DNA of 64,000 nucleotides from Lycium barbarum. Taxonomy: Eukaryota > Streptophyta > Magnoliopsida > Solanales > Solanaceae. Where the stretch lies: the NCBI RefSeq assembly GCF_019175385.1, contig NC_083338.1:64574884-64638883 (forward strand). The letters run 5' to 3'. The translations under genes and the position numbers were made by a program. The notes under the pieces were generated by a model. It was not told the DNA's origin. It saw only the letters and a program-made list of their open reading frames with translations, and did not search any database. Of this stretch, positions 1 through 11,586 are shown one piece after another; the first letter of the stretch is position 1; every line of letters starts with the position of its first letter.

Positions 1-170
1 TTTAACCTCGACGAAACTTATTTTATCCGATTCATTTCATTTCTAGTCCTTTGAATACATCTGTACCATCACTCTAACCACCTATAAGATTGAGGGATAC
101 ACTCTCTTTCGTTACTAATGTCATTTAACTCGCACGCTTCCCAAACGCATAAAAAACACGGGATGTAACA
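1..170 (-). repeat. E1 3' LTR, terminal 170 bp (cut by window edge)
   Basis: The stretch ends in GGATGTAACA, the reverse complement of the LTR start TGTTACATCC, and is followed directly by a polypurine-tract complement. It is therefore the first part (element sense) of the 3' LTR of a minus-strand element whose primer-binding site is at 16831-16842. The rest lies left of the window. Confidence 0.75.
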
Positions 171-274
171 TCCTTCCCCCCTTTAGAACATTCGTCCTCG
201 AATGTTAAACTTCCCCCCTTTAGAACATTCGTCCTCGAATGTTAAACTTCCCCCCTTTACTTCCTCAAATGTTC
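171..274 (-). repeat. Tandemly duplicated polypurine tract and hairpin of E1
   Basis: A 37-bp unit (174-210, 211-247) is repeated exactly, followed by a degenerate partial third copy from 248. Each full unit holds a C-rich stretch, the complement of the polypurine tract used for plus-strand priming, and the inverted repeat AACATTCGTCCTCGAATGTT (187-206 and 224-243). Only the copy at 171-186 abuts the LTR. Confidence 0.8.
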
Positions 275-2340
275 TTTTATTAAATTATGCCCTTCACATG
301 CCTCTTTCGTTAGTCGATTCCCTTCAATTTATTATAACGCATGCCAGATCTCTTAAGTAACCATTCCCATAATACTTCCTCTTGCTCTTGCTTCTCAAAG
401 TAATGATTCCACGTCATTGTCTTTACTCTCCTCTTTATTTCGTAGTTGGTTGACAGTTGTATTGCGAGCTGTTCTGTTGAAATCTTATTCTCTCTCTGGT
501 GCACTTAGTCATGACTCGACTCTTTCTTCTTCTATAACTTGCTCCCTTAAGATGTGTCGTTCACTTCATCTTACCTCTTAATCTTTACACAAGATTTTAT
601 AACGCGTAGACGTCCCTTATTGATTTATTAGATCTGGTAACTTGTAGACCCTTCGCAGACTCTACGAATAAAATGACATTTCCGAAGGTGTAACATTATT
701 TTACTCCAATAACCTTGCATTGCTCTGCTGTTACAGTCCGTATTCTGGAATCTTCAGCCATGTGTCAATTCTCGACTTTCTTTTTAAAAGTTTTTTAACT
801 GTCACTCGCTTTTAGCTCTTAATCTCGATCTTTAGAGTTAGCTATCAAGTAGCACTGGAGTTCCCACATATAATAACTTTACATAGCTACTGACTATCAT
901 TAATTGGTATAATTCTGAAGGAATTTTTGATTTGACATATAAATTCATTGTCTTCCAGTAACCCGCTTGTTCTGATCGTCTCGCTTAAACCATTTTTCTT
1001 AATCCAACTTATAACACTTTAGGCATATTATCTCGTGTTGTTTCCTTATCTCTAAATCAAACTCTTCTATTACCTCTTTACCCAGATTTTGCTCTTAGTT
1101 CTCCTATCACGCATCAGAATATGCGTAAGTGCTCAAATGAGCCCAAGAGATATCTTAGCGTCGTCTCAGTAGTCTTCGTGCTTTACCTTGCCTTCTTCTC
1201 TCTTATCTTACAATCAGTATCGGGATAAGTCTTCGGCTCAGCCATGGCCATGTCCTATTTGCCCTTAGTATTAATTTTATCTCAGTAATTTGGCTTAAAC
1301 CATCTTTACATCTTTCCTTAGCGCGCTCGAAATATCGTAACCACATTGTTATTACTGAATCCTTACTCTTCTTATCAAATACTCACTTACTTGGTCTCAT
1401 TCTTAACATACCAATATTCTTAAGTCGTATAACTATTCTTGTACAACTTGTATAAAATATATCCCACCTTAGTCATAGTCTTTCCTTCTCCTGGTTCATT
1501 CGGCTTTACATATCTAATCCGTACTAAAACTCACTTGTAGTCTATCTTGTCATACTCCTTTCCCTTGATTCACCTTTTCATTTTCTCATATCCTATTATA
1601 GGAGATTTTCTGTCCCCTCTCCTTTGCTACTTATAAGTCACAATATCATCAGTGCACAACTCTGTTGCCAAGTCTTAGCCTCTAATCTAGTACAGTATTG
1701 CTGTCCTTTACAATATCTCCTAAGTTACTCGTTACCATTCTCTTAGCATACTCTTTCTTGTTATACGCCCCCACTTTTTAATGTCATATCATACAAGATC
1801 TTCACAAATGATCCTTGGTCTTGTCTCAAATACCATCCTGACTGCTATCCGTTTATCGCTGGCCTTCAGATCTTACTAACTTGTTTCAGCAAGGGATCTC
1901 ACTTGAAGTTTAAGCATCCATATCAAATATATTACAGCGTCAATCGTTCCCATCTTACATTTGCTCTTCTCTCACCTGCTTCCCCCCTTAAGGGCGTACT
2001 TATACCATTATCCATTTATATTCCGCTCTATGTCCCTATTTCCAATCTCAAATTCACCCGATCCTTTTTTCAATTCACTTGGTATACTGCACCATACCCA
2101 TGTCTTTCTTCATAATTTATAACTTTGATTATTCACGTACGAAACCTTCTCAAAATCTCAAAGCGACGAGAACCTTTCTATGTATAGGACAAATTCTCAT
2201 CTGATAATCCGTAATCGAGTAATCCAACCAATGTAGAGACTCATCCAAGGCCACATTTCACTTACTCCATTCAATAATTATTTAGTATTTGTAGTCGTTC
2301 CAAATTCTCAATTAGGTATCACTTATATTCTGATGATAAG
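171..2340 (-). mobile_element. E1 internal region, distal half, non-coding
   Basis: This lies between the E1 polypurine tract and the E2 insertion. It is pyrimidine-rich on the plus strand and has no long frame and no recognisable gag or pol. Around 960-1090 it resembles 50860-51000 inside E10 (shared text such as CATATTATCTCGTGT), so E1 and E10 have related interiors. It continues at 14363. E1 is thus a large non-autonomous LTR element (LARD-like) with about 4.6 kb of non-coding interior. Confidence 0.7.
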
Positions 2341-3804
2341 TGTCACACCCTAATCTTACTAGGGTGTGATGGACACTCGACCCTATATTCGGAGCCGAGC
2401 GAACCCGCTGACTCTTATTACACACATACTCGCTTGGACTCCTACTCAAATAAAATGAAATACATAGTAAGACTTTCAGAACTATTCTTTTCATCGTGCT
2501 CAAGTCAAATAAAATCTATCATCACATGAAACTTGTAACATGAAACATAATGACACATCGGCTGGTGGAACCGCTTACAATGCTGACATTCTATACCCAC
2601 GACTGTCTGCAAAGTCTCTAACATCAATCAGAAATCATAACACATATACTCTGACTCGGCAATACTCCGGAAGGAAGTGGAGCTCGCCAATCCCGCTGGA
2701 ACACATTCGTCTGGGTATACCTTCGTGGCATGAAACGCAGCCCCCAAAGAAAGGGGGTCAGTACGGAATATGTACTGAGTTTGTAAAGCATGAAATACAA
2801 TAAAGCGGATCACAACTGAAACAGAGATTTACCAAAAACAAGTATGACTTTTAAAACATCAATGCACTTGCCTTTTGAACTGAAAACCATGTATGTCATC
2901 ATCATATATCATATAGACGTATAACGTGCCCCGACCCTCTAGTGAGGAACGCGGTAAATAAATGCATGCATGTCATTACCATATATCATATATACATAAC
3001 GTGTCCCGGCCCTCAAGTGCGGGTCTCGGTGAATAGAATCATCATATGCCGTCCTGGCCGCCATCCTCGTATCATCATATACATATACATATAACGTGTC
3101 CCGGCCCGCAAGTGAGGGACTCGGTGAACAATGCAGTGGAGTATGCACGAGAACATGTCCTGGCCCGGGACTCAGTGAAAGACATATTGAGGCGTGCACG
3201 AGCAGAGTAGTGAGAAACTATATGCATATAAAACAAATTTTAAGACTCGAGGGATAAGTACATAAGTCGACACTTGAGGATCATAAACACGTTTCAAGTC
3301 AATCCGAGTTAGTATGAGAAAGTTATGAACATTTTAGTACAGAAACCTCTACGAACGTTTTAGAAGCTATCTTTGGAAAATCAAAGCAATAGTCATATCA
3401 ATACCTTTCGAATATCGCTATGGATCAAATCAAAATAGAACTTTTGGAACCACACACATGTATCAAGACATAGCAAAATAGTTTTCGGAAGTCAAGAACA
3501 TTAGCCATCCTAGTGGCTCTAAGAATATGAGTTTCTTTGAAATCATACATATAAATTGTCTGTTCGTTTCACAAGGATCATGCCAAAAGAAAGAAACGGT
3601 AAGCCTTACATACCTGCTCCACGTCCTATTAGCTACGCTTAATTGTCCAAGCTCGCTATCGCTAGTCTACATTCAAGAAGATTTACACAATCATTAAGCA
3701 CATCGTCACACACTTGTCTTAGTGTTTCAAATAAATTCATTCATAGTCTGCCGAAATTTCGGCAGCATTTCCCCTGTAAATACAACCATCCCCGAGAATC
3801 CAAT
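2341..3804 (-). repeat. E2 3' LTR, first piece
   Basis: This starts TGTCACACCC and aligns along its length with 11587-13073 of the other E2 LTR. It lacks about 20 bp near 2708 that the 5' LTR retains. It contains the hairpin CCCCC-AAAGAAA-GGGGG (2741-2757) and the 18-bp palindrome CTGCCGAAATTTCGGCAG (3748-3765). It is interrupted at 3804 by a solo LTR and resumes after 6611. Confidence 0.88.
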
Positions 3805-6611
3805 TGTCACACCCCAATCTTACTAGGGTGTGATGGGCACCCGACCTCGTATTCGGAGCCGAGCGAACCCGCTGACTCTTATTACATACATAATCTCTTT
3901 AGATTTTTACATCTATAAGAAATGAAAGACAGAGTTAAGCCTCCAGAATCTTTCTTTTGTTGTTCCCAAGTCAAACAAAAGCTGTGGCATGTGGAGTCTG
4001 TAACATAGGATATAAAGGCACATCGGCTGGTGAAGCCGCTTTCAAGACTGACATACTACACCCACGACTCTGTCTGCAAAGTCTCTAACTTCGGACAAGA
4101 CATCATAGCATAGTATGCTGACTCGGCAACACTCCAGGGCCGGATGGAGCTTTCCAACTTCACTGGAACATCTTCTATAATAGCTTTTGCTCATCTGGGT
4201 GTACCTGCGCGGCATGAAACGCAGCCCCCGAAGAAAGGGGGTTAGTACGAGCAATGTAGTGAGTATGTAAGACATGAATAGTAACATAGTAAGGGATATA
4301 AATATGAATAATAACAGAATGGACATATAGAGCATATCATGAGATAAAAGAGTAACCTGTACATCTGAGTGCCTCTTAGGGCGGATGCCATGCATGCTTA
4401 GCTTCCTTTGAAAAACATTTCTTTTTCATATACATAGAAAATAGAACATGTCATAGCGCAGAATACGTCGGCTCCCACACATATGTCCCGCGTCCGGGCA
4501 TCCCGCTTCCGGGATGATATTACGCCAACTGACCAGGTGGCAATGCGTCTATAGCGCAACATATGGCCCTTTTCCCCATTTTCCCCATATACATATACAT
4601 ATACATATACATATCTCATATAAGCATGCAGGAGAGCCCAAAGAAAAGCTATAACTCTATCGGAGTGACGTAAGGTCGGTAACCTCCGATTATATTATGG
4701 AATAACCATCGTGGCCTCGTCTCACCTTGAAGGGACAACTATTATAAGGTGAGACTATCAACGAAGGATAGCATTAAGAGAACGTAGAATAAGATCATAA
4801 CCATGTTTCGAGTCAATCCAAGTTAGTATGAAGAAGTTATGAGTGTTTGAAGTACAGAACCTTCCACGATCGTTTCAGAAGACATTTTCGGAAAATCATT
4901 CTTATCATAGTCATCATAGAAACATTCTTATCCTTGACATCGTCAATGTCATTGTAAAACATATCCATCGTTATTTTCATAAGATCTTACAAAATCATAA
5001 ACCTCTATTTTGGTAGAATACAGACACTTTGGAAAACATTTACGGGTTATCGGGAAAATAAATCATTCTTTGGAATCGTAATATCTAACTTTTGAAAACA
5101 AGGAAAATATGGAAGCAATTATGAAATCATAACATCGGAATCATGCCTTGGAAGAAAGGGACGAGCCTTAACATACCTGTTCCACGTCCTATTAGCTACG
5201 CTTAATTGTCCAAGCTCGCTATCGCTAGTCTACATTCAAGAAGATTGACACAATCATTAGATTTATCACCATATACTTGTCTTAATCCCTCAAATAAATT
5301 CACTTATGATCTGCCGAAATTTCGGCAGCATCTCCCCTGTAAATACACCATCCCCGAGAATCTAACTCGGCCAATTTATCAACCAACAATCCGAGAATTC
5401 AACTCGGCCAAACTATCAACAACAATACCAACAATCATACCAACAACATCAACAATCAATTCAAGACACATTCTAACTTTAACAACCTTTCTCATACAAT
5501 TCAACGACATTTCTTTTATATTCAATTCAATTCACATAATCTTCAAAACACCCAATCAACATACTACTTCATCCGACACCTTCCAAATTCAACAAAAACA
5601 ATAACAACCTATTTCCTTCTTTCAATTTCAATCACCACAACCCAACTTACAATCTTCCAAACAAATGTCTCACTTCCAAGTTCATGAATTATATTTTCAA
5701 CCTACACATTAGCAATATCATTCCTACAAATATAAGAAACCATAATAATGTCACACTAACTTCCTCAATAATCCACAAAAAATCACAACTTCATTTTCAA
5801 CCATTAAATCCTCATTTTACATCATAGAATCCACAACTACAACAATCAAAATACTTAATAAAATTAATTCATCATTTCTTAACAACATACCACCTATTCG
5901 GCCATACCCTATATATTCATAATTCATGAATTTCACCCATTTCCACATACTACAACACTTCATAAATCATCTATAACACATGAAAGGGAATATTAAACCT
6001 TGCCTTTTCCCTTGATTCCTCCATTCGGCTAGGGCTTCCTATCTTGCACCATGAATGCTTTGCTTGTTCCAACAACCACTCCATATTAATTAGGACCTTC
6101 AAATTAGTTGGAATACTAGAAGGAAATAATTTTTCTTGATCAATTTCATGGGCACCAATTTTTAGTGCCATGGCCGAATGCCCCTATGATTTCTTTCTTG
6201 AAAATTCTTGAACTTGTATAGGAAGGTTATGTCTTGTTATACAAGCCTTTGTCCATATATATATTTAACCTCATCAAATAGAATGAGGACACATGTCCTC
6301 TTTCTTGAAGTTTCTCTAATTTTCTTAAATTAAAAAGATTACTTAATCTTGACTAGTCATCACTCTTTTCTTCTTCTTTTTTTCAAGACTTACAAGTTTC
6401 CATAACTCACTTCTAACCCCAAATTTTTCCTTAATATTTCCATGAGCCACCTTGTGAATTTTTCTTTTGACCCCTAGCCTTTCTTAATATTTCCACATCA
6501 ATAATGTTCATAAGCAACTTTCATATTAAAATAATTTTGGAACATAGTCTTACCCTTAACCTACCACGACCACCTTGAAATATCCGAATGTATAAAATAT
6601 GGGATATAACA
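3805..6611 (-). mobile_element. S1: solo LTR nested in the E2 3' LTR
   Basis: The 2,807-bp LTR runs from TGTCACACCC to GGATATAACA with no interior. It is flanked by CCAAT (3800-3804) and CCAAC (6612-6616), a target duplication with one change. Joining the outer flanks restores the sequence seen uninterrupted at 13060-13090. It belongs to the same broad family as its host LTR and carries the palindrome at 5311-5328 and a hairpin at 4224-4240. A TATA-like ATATATATATTTA stretch (6254-6266) lies on the minus-strand promoter side. It probably arose by recombination between the two LTRs of a former full element. Confidence 0.9.
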
Positions 6612-7892
6612 CCAACTCGGCCAAATTATCAACAACAATCCGAGAATTCAACTCGGCCAAATTATCAACAACAATACCAACAATCATATTTCCAACTTCA
6701 ACAATCAATTCAAAATGCATTCTAACACTAGCAATCCCTTCTACACAATTCGACGGCATTTCATTTATATTCAATTCAACCACATCTAATCAAGCCAACA
6801 TCAATGATCTCACATTCAAGTGTTAATCCGAAATCATTCAAACATGATTCAAGAACACTTCAAACAATTCACACAATATTCAAAACAACCCAACCAACAT
6901 ACCACTTCACCTGAACCTTCCAAATTCAACAAGAACAATAACAACACATTTCCTTTCTTCCAAATTCATAAACTACACCAACAATCTACACATTAACAAC
7001 TTCATTCTCATAATTATAAGAAAACATACTAATGTCACATTAACGTCTTCAACAATCCCACAACAATTACAACTTCATTTCAAGCCATCAAATCTTCATT
7101 TTTTTTTTATTATGGAATCCACAACAACAACAATCAAAATACTAAATAAAATCAATTTATCACATCCTACCAACATCACTCTTATTCGGCCACACCATAC
7201 ACATACCTATTTCATGAATTTCATCCATTTCTACATACTACAACATTCACAAATCATCCATAACACATGAGATAAGATTAAACCTTACCTTTTATTCTTC
7301 GACTTCTCCACTCGGCTAGGGCTTATGAGTTGCCCAAATGAATGTTTTTCTTGCTCCAAAAACTCCCCCATGTTAACAAGGACCTTCCAATTGGTTGGAA
7401 TACTAGAAGAAAATAATTTTTTTCTTGATCAACTTCCATGGCTCATGTTCGGCCAACCTTGGCCGAATGCCTGTATTTTTTCTTTCCTTCAAGTTTCTTG
7501 TGTTGGAATGAATAGTTTGTCTTGCTTTGTAAGCATTGGCCTATATTTATAATAAGCTCCAACAAATAACAAAGTGGACACATGCCCCTACTAGTGGCTT
7601 GAGGCAATTGGCCAAGCCTTGGGGTGGGACCCACATATACACACACACCACACGGCTAAGGCCCTTCAAGAACTTTCTTGAGTTTTTTTTGTGACATTTC
7701 CTTTTTGCCCCTAGCCTTCCTCAATATTACCATGAATCACTTTGTGAATTTCCCTTTTTACCCTTATCCTTTCTCAATATCTCCATACTAATAAACAACT
7801 TGTATATTAAAATAACTTTGGAAAATAGTCTTTCCCTTAACTTACCACGGCTACATTGAAATATCCAAATGTACAAAATACGGGATATAACA
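6612..7892 (-). repeat. E2 3' LTR, second piece
   Basis: This resumes the E2 3' LTR after S1 (6612-6616 is the S1 target duplicate) and ends in CGGGATATAACA. It aligns with 13074-14357. The reassembled 3' LTR is about 2.74 kb, against 2.77 kb for the 5' LTR. Confidence 0.88.
7542..7551 (-). promoter_or_regulatory. TATA-like box in E2 3' LTR
   Basis: On the minus strand this reads TATAAATATA, about 340 bp inside the LTR from its start. The same motif is at the same place in the 5' LTR (14001-14010). Promoter function is inferred. Confidence 0.5.
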
Positions 7893-7927
7893 TCCTCCCC
7901 CCTTTAGAACATTCGTCCTCAAATGTT
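7893..7927 (-). other. E2 polypurine tract and adjacent hairpin
   Basis: The plus strand shows TCCTCCCCCCTTTAG next to the LTR, the complement of a polypurine tract, then an inverted repeat AACATTCG-TCCT-CAAATGTT (7908-7927). The second arm has one change from the perfect form seen in E1, E7 and E12. Confidence 0.75.
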
Positions 7928-10568
7928 CAACTGGGCTCATGGGGTGTTATAATATTTCGGGAGGATCCCTCTTATGGTTGTCCTTTTCCTCATGCTCACT
8001 CCTTATCTTTCACCCTATTTCCTTTATAATCGAACTCCTCGGTCTTTTTATGAGTCCTCATTCCGTGTCATGGGTTTTCTAATCCACTACGCCAACTCAT
8101 TATCCTTGTCCTTCCCAGGTCATTTCTCGACACAAGTATACTTGTCTTTGATTTCTTTGTATTGGCGCCCGTTTCGTCCATCGTTATTCCTTGTTGGCTC
8201 TCTGGTGTGGATTCCTTACAAATATGATTGAGCATCGCTTCACGTCGATGGTTCATATAATTCTATAGGGTATACTCTCATGCTCTGTATCATTAATGGT
8301 TCATGAATTATTTTCTAGTATCCGGTGAACTCTTTTATTTTATTCATAGGCATTGCATTCTTTCTTTCTTTCAAATATTCCCAGACTACCAATTGTTGAT
8401 ACTTTCGTTATAGTAGTCGTTGTCGTCCGAAATATCCTTTGAATCTTATCATTTTCTCCATCATCCATTGTGAACTTAGCTTGTAGCCTTTTATTGCTCT
8501 TTTTATTACTCTTTAGACCATGAGGGATTCAAATCATGGTCTAAACATATCATAATTCATGTTGGCATGAAGCATTCTCTTAAGGTATCTTCCACCCTTT
8601 CCCTTCATGTCGGCCTCATGGTATACTCATCGTCAATTCGTTTCTACTTCTTTCATATATTCTCCTGATATGCCGATATGTTTTGAACTTCGGCCCCGAG
8701 CTAATAAATTTTCCTCCTCTGGAGCCTGAAAATGTTGCGATTCCTCTATAGTCTGATATAATATGTTCTCCCCCCCTTTTTAAGGGGCTCCTTATATGCC
8801 AACAGTCCTCGAATATACTCGTCTACGATAATTACCTACTACCCTTCACTTTCTTCTTAAGGTCGGGTTCCGCCATCGTATAATCTGGCCTGTCTATCTT
8901 CTTGCTACTTACTCTCTCGTTTTTTACTAGAATACTTATAAGGGTATCCAATTCCGATGCCTTCTTTTTCGTCTTTCCACACCTCTGTCTTTTGTGACTA
9001 ATGGTGTCTTGGACTCACAAGTTCATAGAGACGTCGAGATTCACTATGTCCTTTTGTGAAGTCTTCGATTATACCTTACTCCTCATCTTTCTTTCCAACT
9101 CTGTGCACAACATATGGAAAACTTCTTACCATAAGTTTTTCTTTCATTTTATGTCTATATCATCATTTTGTCAACATTTCCATACCCTTCCATCCACTAT
9201 TTGTCCTTTCGCCCATTTAGCTCACTTACTCGTAGTTCTCCTTTAACTACGCGTTTACGTTGCAGTTGTGCGTCCATATTTTTCGAGCGTCCCGCTACTT
9301 TTGCTCTTAGCACAGAATCCTTACAGTTTTACACTCTCTCTATCCTCGCTCATTGAACCTTTAATTATGTTTATGATGCTATGACCGAGCGGTCTCCCTT
9401 GCACGTTCCTTACATTTCATTTCCATTTCCTCTGAGATCAAATCTCCCAGACCTCACATGAATCCTCATTCCATACCATTAATTTCCCAATCAACAGTGT
9501 CGTCCCATCATCCTTGTTCTTTCCTCGATGCGTAATCGGGTTCCTACCGCTAACTCGTTAAAGTATCCTTCCTACTCCCATATGTTCTTCCTATTCCTTC
9601 GACTAACCCGTTAGTATACCTTTCCTACTTTCATCCTTAACTCTTCTTGGGTTTCTTCCTTCTCGAGTATTTTTCCTCTCTTGTTATTTGCAGCATCAGC
9701 TCTAAAGTTCGTAAAACACTCCTTCAAACACGCAGATCCGTTCTATTCTTAAGTCATCTTTTCAGGAATGCTCTTTCATGTCCGAGGCAACCACATTAAT
9801 TTGGCCGCACATTTATCCCTTTATATACCGTTCAAGGGCCGAAATCTCCTAACGTCGTCACGAGGCTTAATCATTCTTTCTCTTACTTCACATTCCTTGT
9901 CATAGTCACTATTCTTTTGGCCCCACTTATTGAAATTGGTTCTCGAACCTCACACATTCCTCTTTGTTCCATATTACCACACTTTATCCTTTTTCACGTA
10001 CCTACCTTTAAATTTTTAGCCAAGTTGTCTCGTGCTTTGCCGGTAGTTTCTCTCGGGGATTTCACTCACTAAGGTTTCTTACCTTTCACTTTTTTCTGAC
10101 ATTTTGATCTCTCTGCCTTTCATTTACTCACCCTCTTTCTTTTCCAAATATCGTTGTATTAAAACTTTCCAATCTTAACCCGTAGTGAAAATAACATCAG
10201 CTTACCTTGTGACACTTGCACTATTTATTTTTGCTGTCACTTGAACTTCAGTACCCTTACTCGATTGATGCTTTCCATACCGTAGCACCGGTTGCTGGGA
10301 CTCACATGCCCACCGATACAATCACATATGGGATATCATACGTATTCATATATATACATATATAATTACTACTATCTCGCCCACAAAATACTCCCAAACG
10401 CTATTCAAGCCTATCCTAATTCTAGAGCTGTGATGCACTTTCTTTCTCTTCACCGGTCTAGTTTGCCTCGTCCTATGCGACCTCTTAAGGTTTCCAACCA
10501 TCCCGTATACTCTAGTTTCCCTTAGGCTACTCTAGCTTCCCATTTGTCTCTTATGTCTAAATCTATAG

Positions 10569-10685
10569 GGTTCCTTGCACACTTCCTAGGGGGTCACCCA
10601 TCCTAATATTTCTCTCACCCTAACACGCTTAACCCTGAAACTCTGATGAAATCCGATGCATTAATGCTGGTATAATCGCGTCCAC
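10569..10685 (-). pseudogene. 5S rRNA-derived block inside E2
   Basis: On the minus strand the block follows plant 5S rRNA nearly end to end: an A(T)TATACCAGCA start region, the TAAGCGTG box A region, and an intact box C AGGATGGGTGACC (10592-10604, reverse complement on plus), then CCTAGGAAGT near the 3' end. By eye about four in five positions agree over roughly 105 nt. The first and last few bases are altered, so this is unlikely to be a working rRNA gene. It lies in the same sense as E2, about 0.9 kb after the primer-binding site. The Cassandra family of plant retroelements carries 5S sequence in its LTRs; here the block is in the interior. Confidence 0.88.
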
Positions 10686-11490
10686 CTTTCCGCATGACCT
10701 TCATTACATTATCTGGAACCAATCGAAGTCTTATAGATTCCGAGGCATTTTTGTACACGTCCTTCCCTTTACAATTACTATTTTACCCTTTTCAATCCTC
10801 AATATTCACCTTTCACTTATGTGTATGACTACCTTTTGTCCTAGAGTTCCGGATTTCTGATGGTAGGGAACACACCTTCGTCGCTGTTACTTATGAATAC
10901 TCTATTATCCACCTCTTTGGACTTCCGCTCGCCACTCTTATATAATAACCTACAGCAGAACTCATTGGTCGCCTTTCCTTGAATCTCACAACAGACCTTG
11001 CTCTTACTAAACCTCGAATGTTATCCATTTTAATCCTTCGGACTACTAATCGTCTTTCTCGCAATTATCCTTCATGCCATGCCAAGTTCACAATTCTTCA
11101 AAAATAACGCATCCTAATTATTGTCTATTTACAATATTTCCTTTCCACGCTTCCTCCTGTTAGGCGTACCTAACTAAATGACCTGGTTTTGAACAATTCC
11201 AGCAGAATCTCCTTTACAATTCTCACTATTCAAAATCCGTACACAGCAAATTTCAACAATACCTCACAGAGCATACGGCTATATGACACATTCCAGCCAT
11301 CCAGAGCTTCCAATTTCAGGTGAAAGAATGAAAATACCAAAACTTACCCCTGTGACTTTTCATATCACCACTCACCTTATTCCGTCGTATGTAAGGCTTA
11401 TATAAGGAATCTCATTTCCTATAACTTGGCGCTATCGCATGATCTAAGACAGAAAGAAGGTCAACAATCCCTAGATGCCCTGCAGTCTCC

Positions 11491-11526
11491 TGTTTATAAA
11501 TGTGGCCGGCTTCACACCCATAAACA
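11491..11526 (-). other. E2 leader hairpin with palindromic loop GCCGGC
   Basis: In element sense the arms are TGTTTATGGGTGTG and CACATTTATAAACA, pairing over 14 positions counting G-U pairs. The 8-nt loop AAGCCGGC contains a self-complementary hexamer. It lies about 45 nt after the primer-binding site. Comparable hairpins with different palindromes are in E1, E5, E7, E8 and E10. The layout is that of a retroviral dimer initiation site; function is inferred. Confidence 0.75.
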
Positions 11527-11571
11527 GGACTCTACTGGACACGACTTTGCAGACAACTCCTAGGACAACCT

Positions 11572-11583
11572 GCTCTGATACCA
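11572..11583 (-). other. E2 primer-binding site
   Basis: The plus strand GCTCTGATACCA is the complement of TGGTATCAGAGC, which pairs with the 3' end of initiator tRNA-Met. It lies 3 bp from the LTR end. Confidence 0.85.
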
Positions 11584-11586
11584 CTT

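Larger units (their letters stand above)
7893..11586 (-). mobile_element. E2 internal region, non-coding, with 5S-derived block
   Basis: This is 3.7 kb between polypurine tract and LTR. Short frames (for example 7974-8231 and 10292-10525) show no domain, and I could not recognise gag or pol. The only identifiable content is the primer-binding site, the leader hairpin (11491-11526) and a block derived from 5S rRNA (10569-10685). Its last 1.1 kb aligns with the E5 interior (19649-20401). The plus strand is pyrimidine-rich. Confidence 0.75.

Noticed and set aside
2318..2340. TCTGATGATAAG before the E2 3' LTR resembling a primer-binding site
   Set aside because: This side of E2 is the 3' LTR flank; the sequence is E1 interior and ends in the ATAAG target duplicate.
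4042..4395. 117-residue minus-strand frame, hydrophobic in part
   Set aside because: It lies within solo LTR S1 and has no homologue in the sister LTRs that would suggest a protein.
10569..10685. Functional 5S rRNA gene
   Set aside because: Both ends and many helix positions are changed, and it sits in a retroelement interior; only the origin from 5S is supported.
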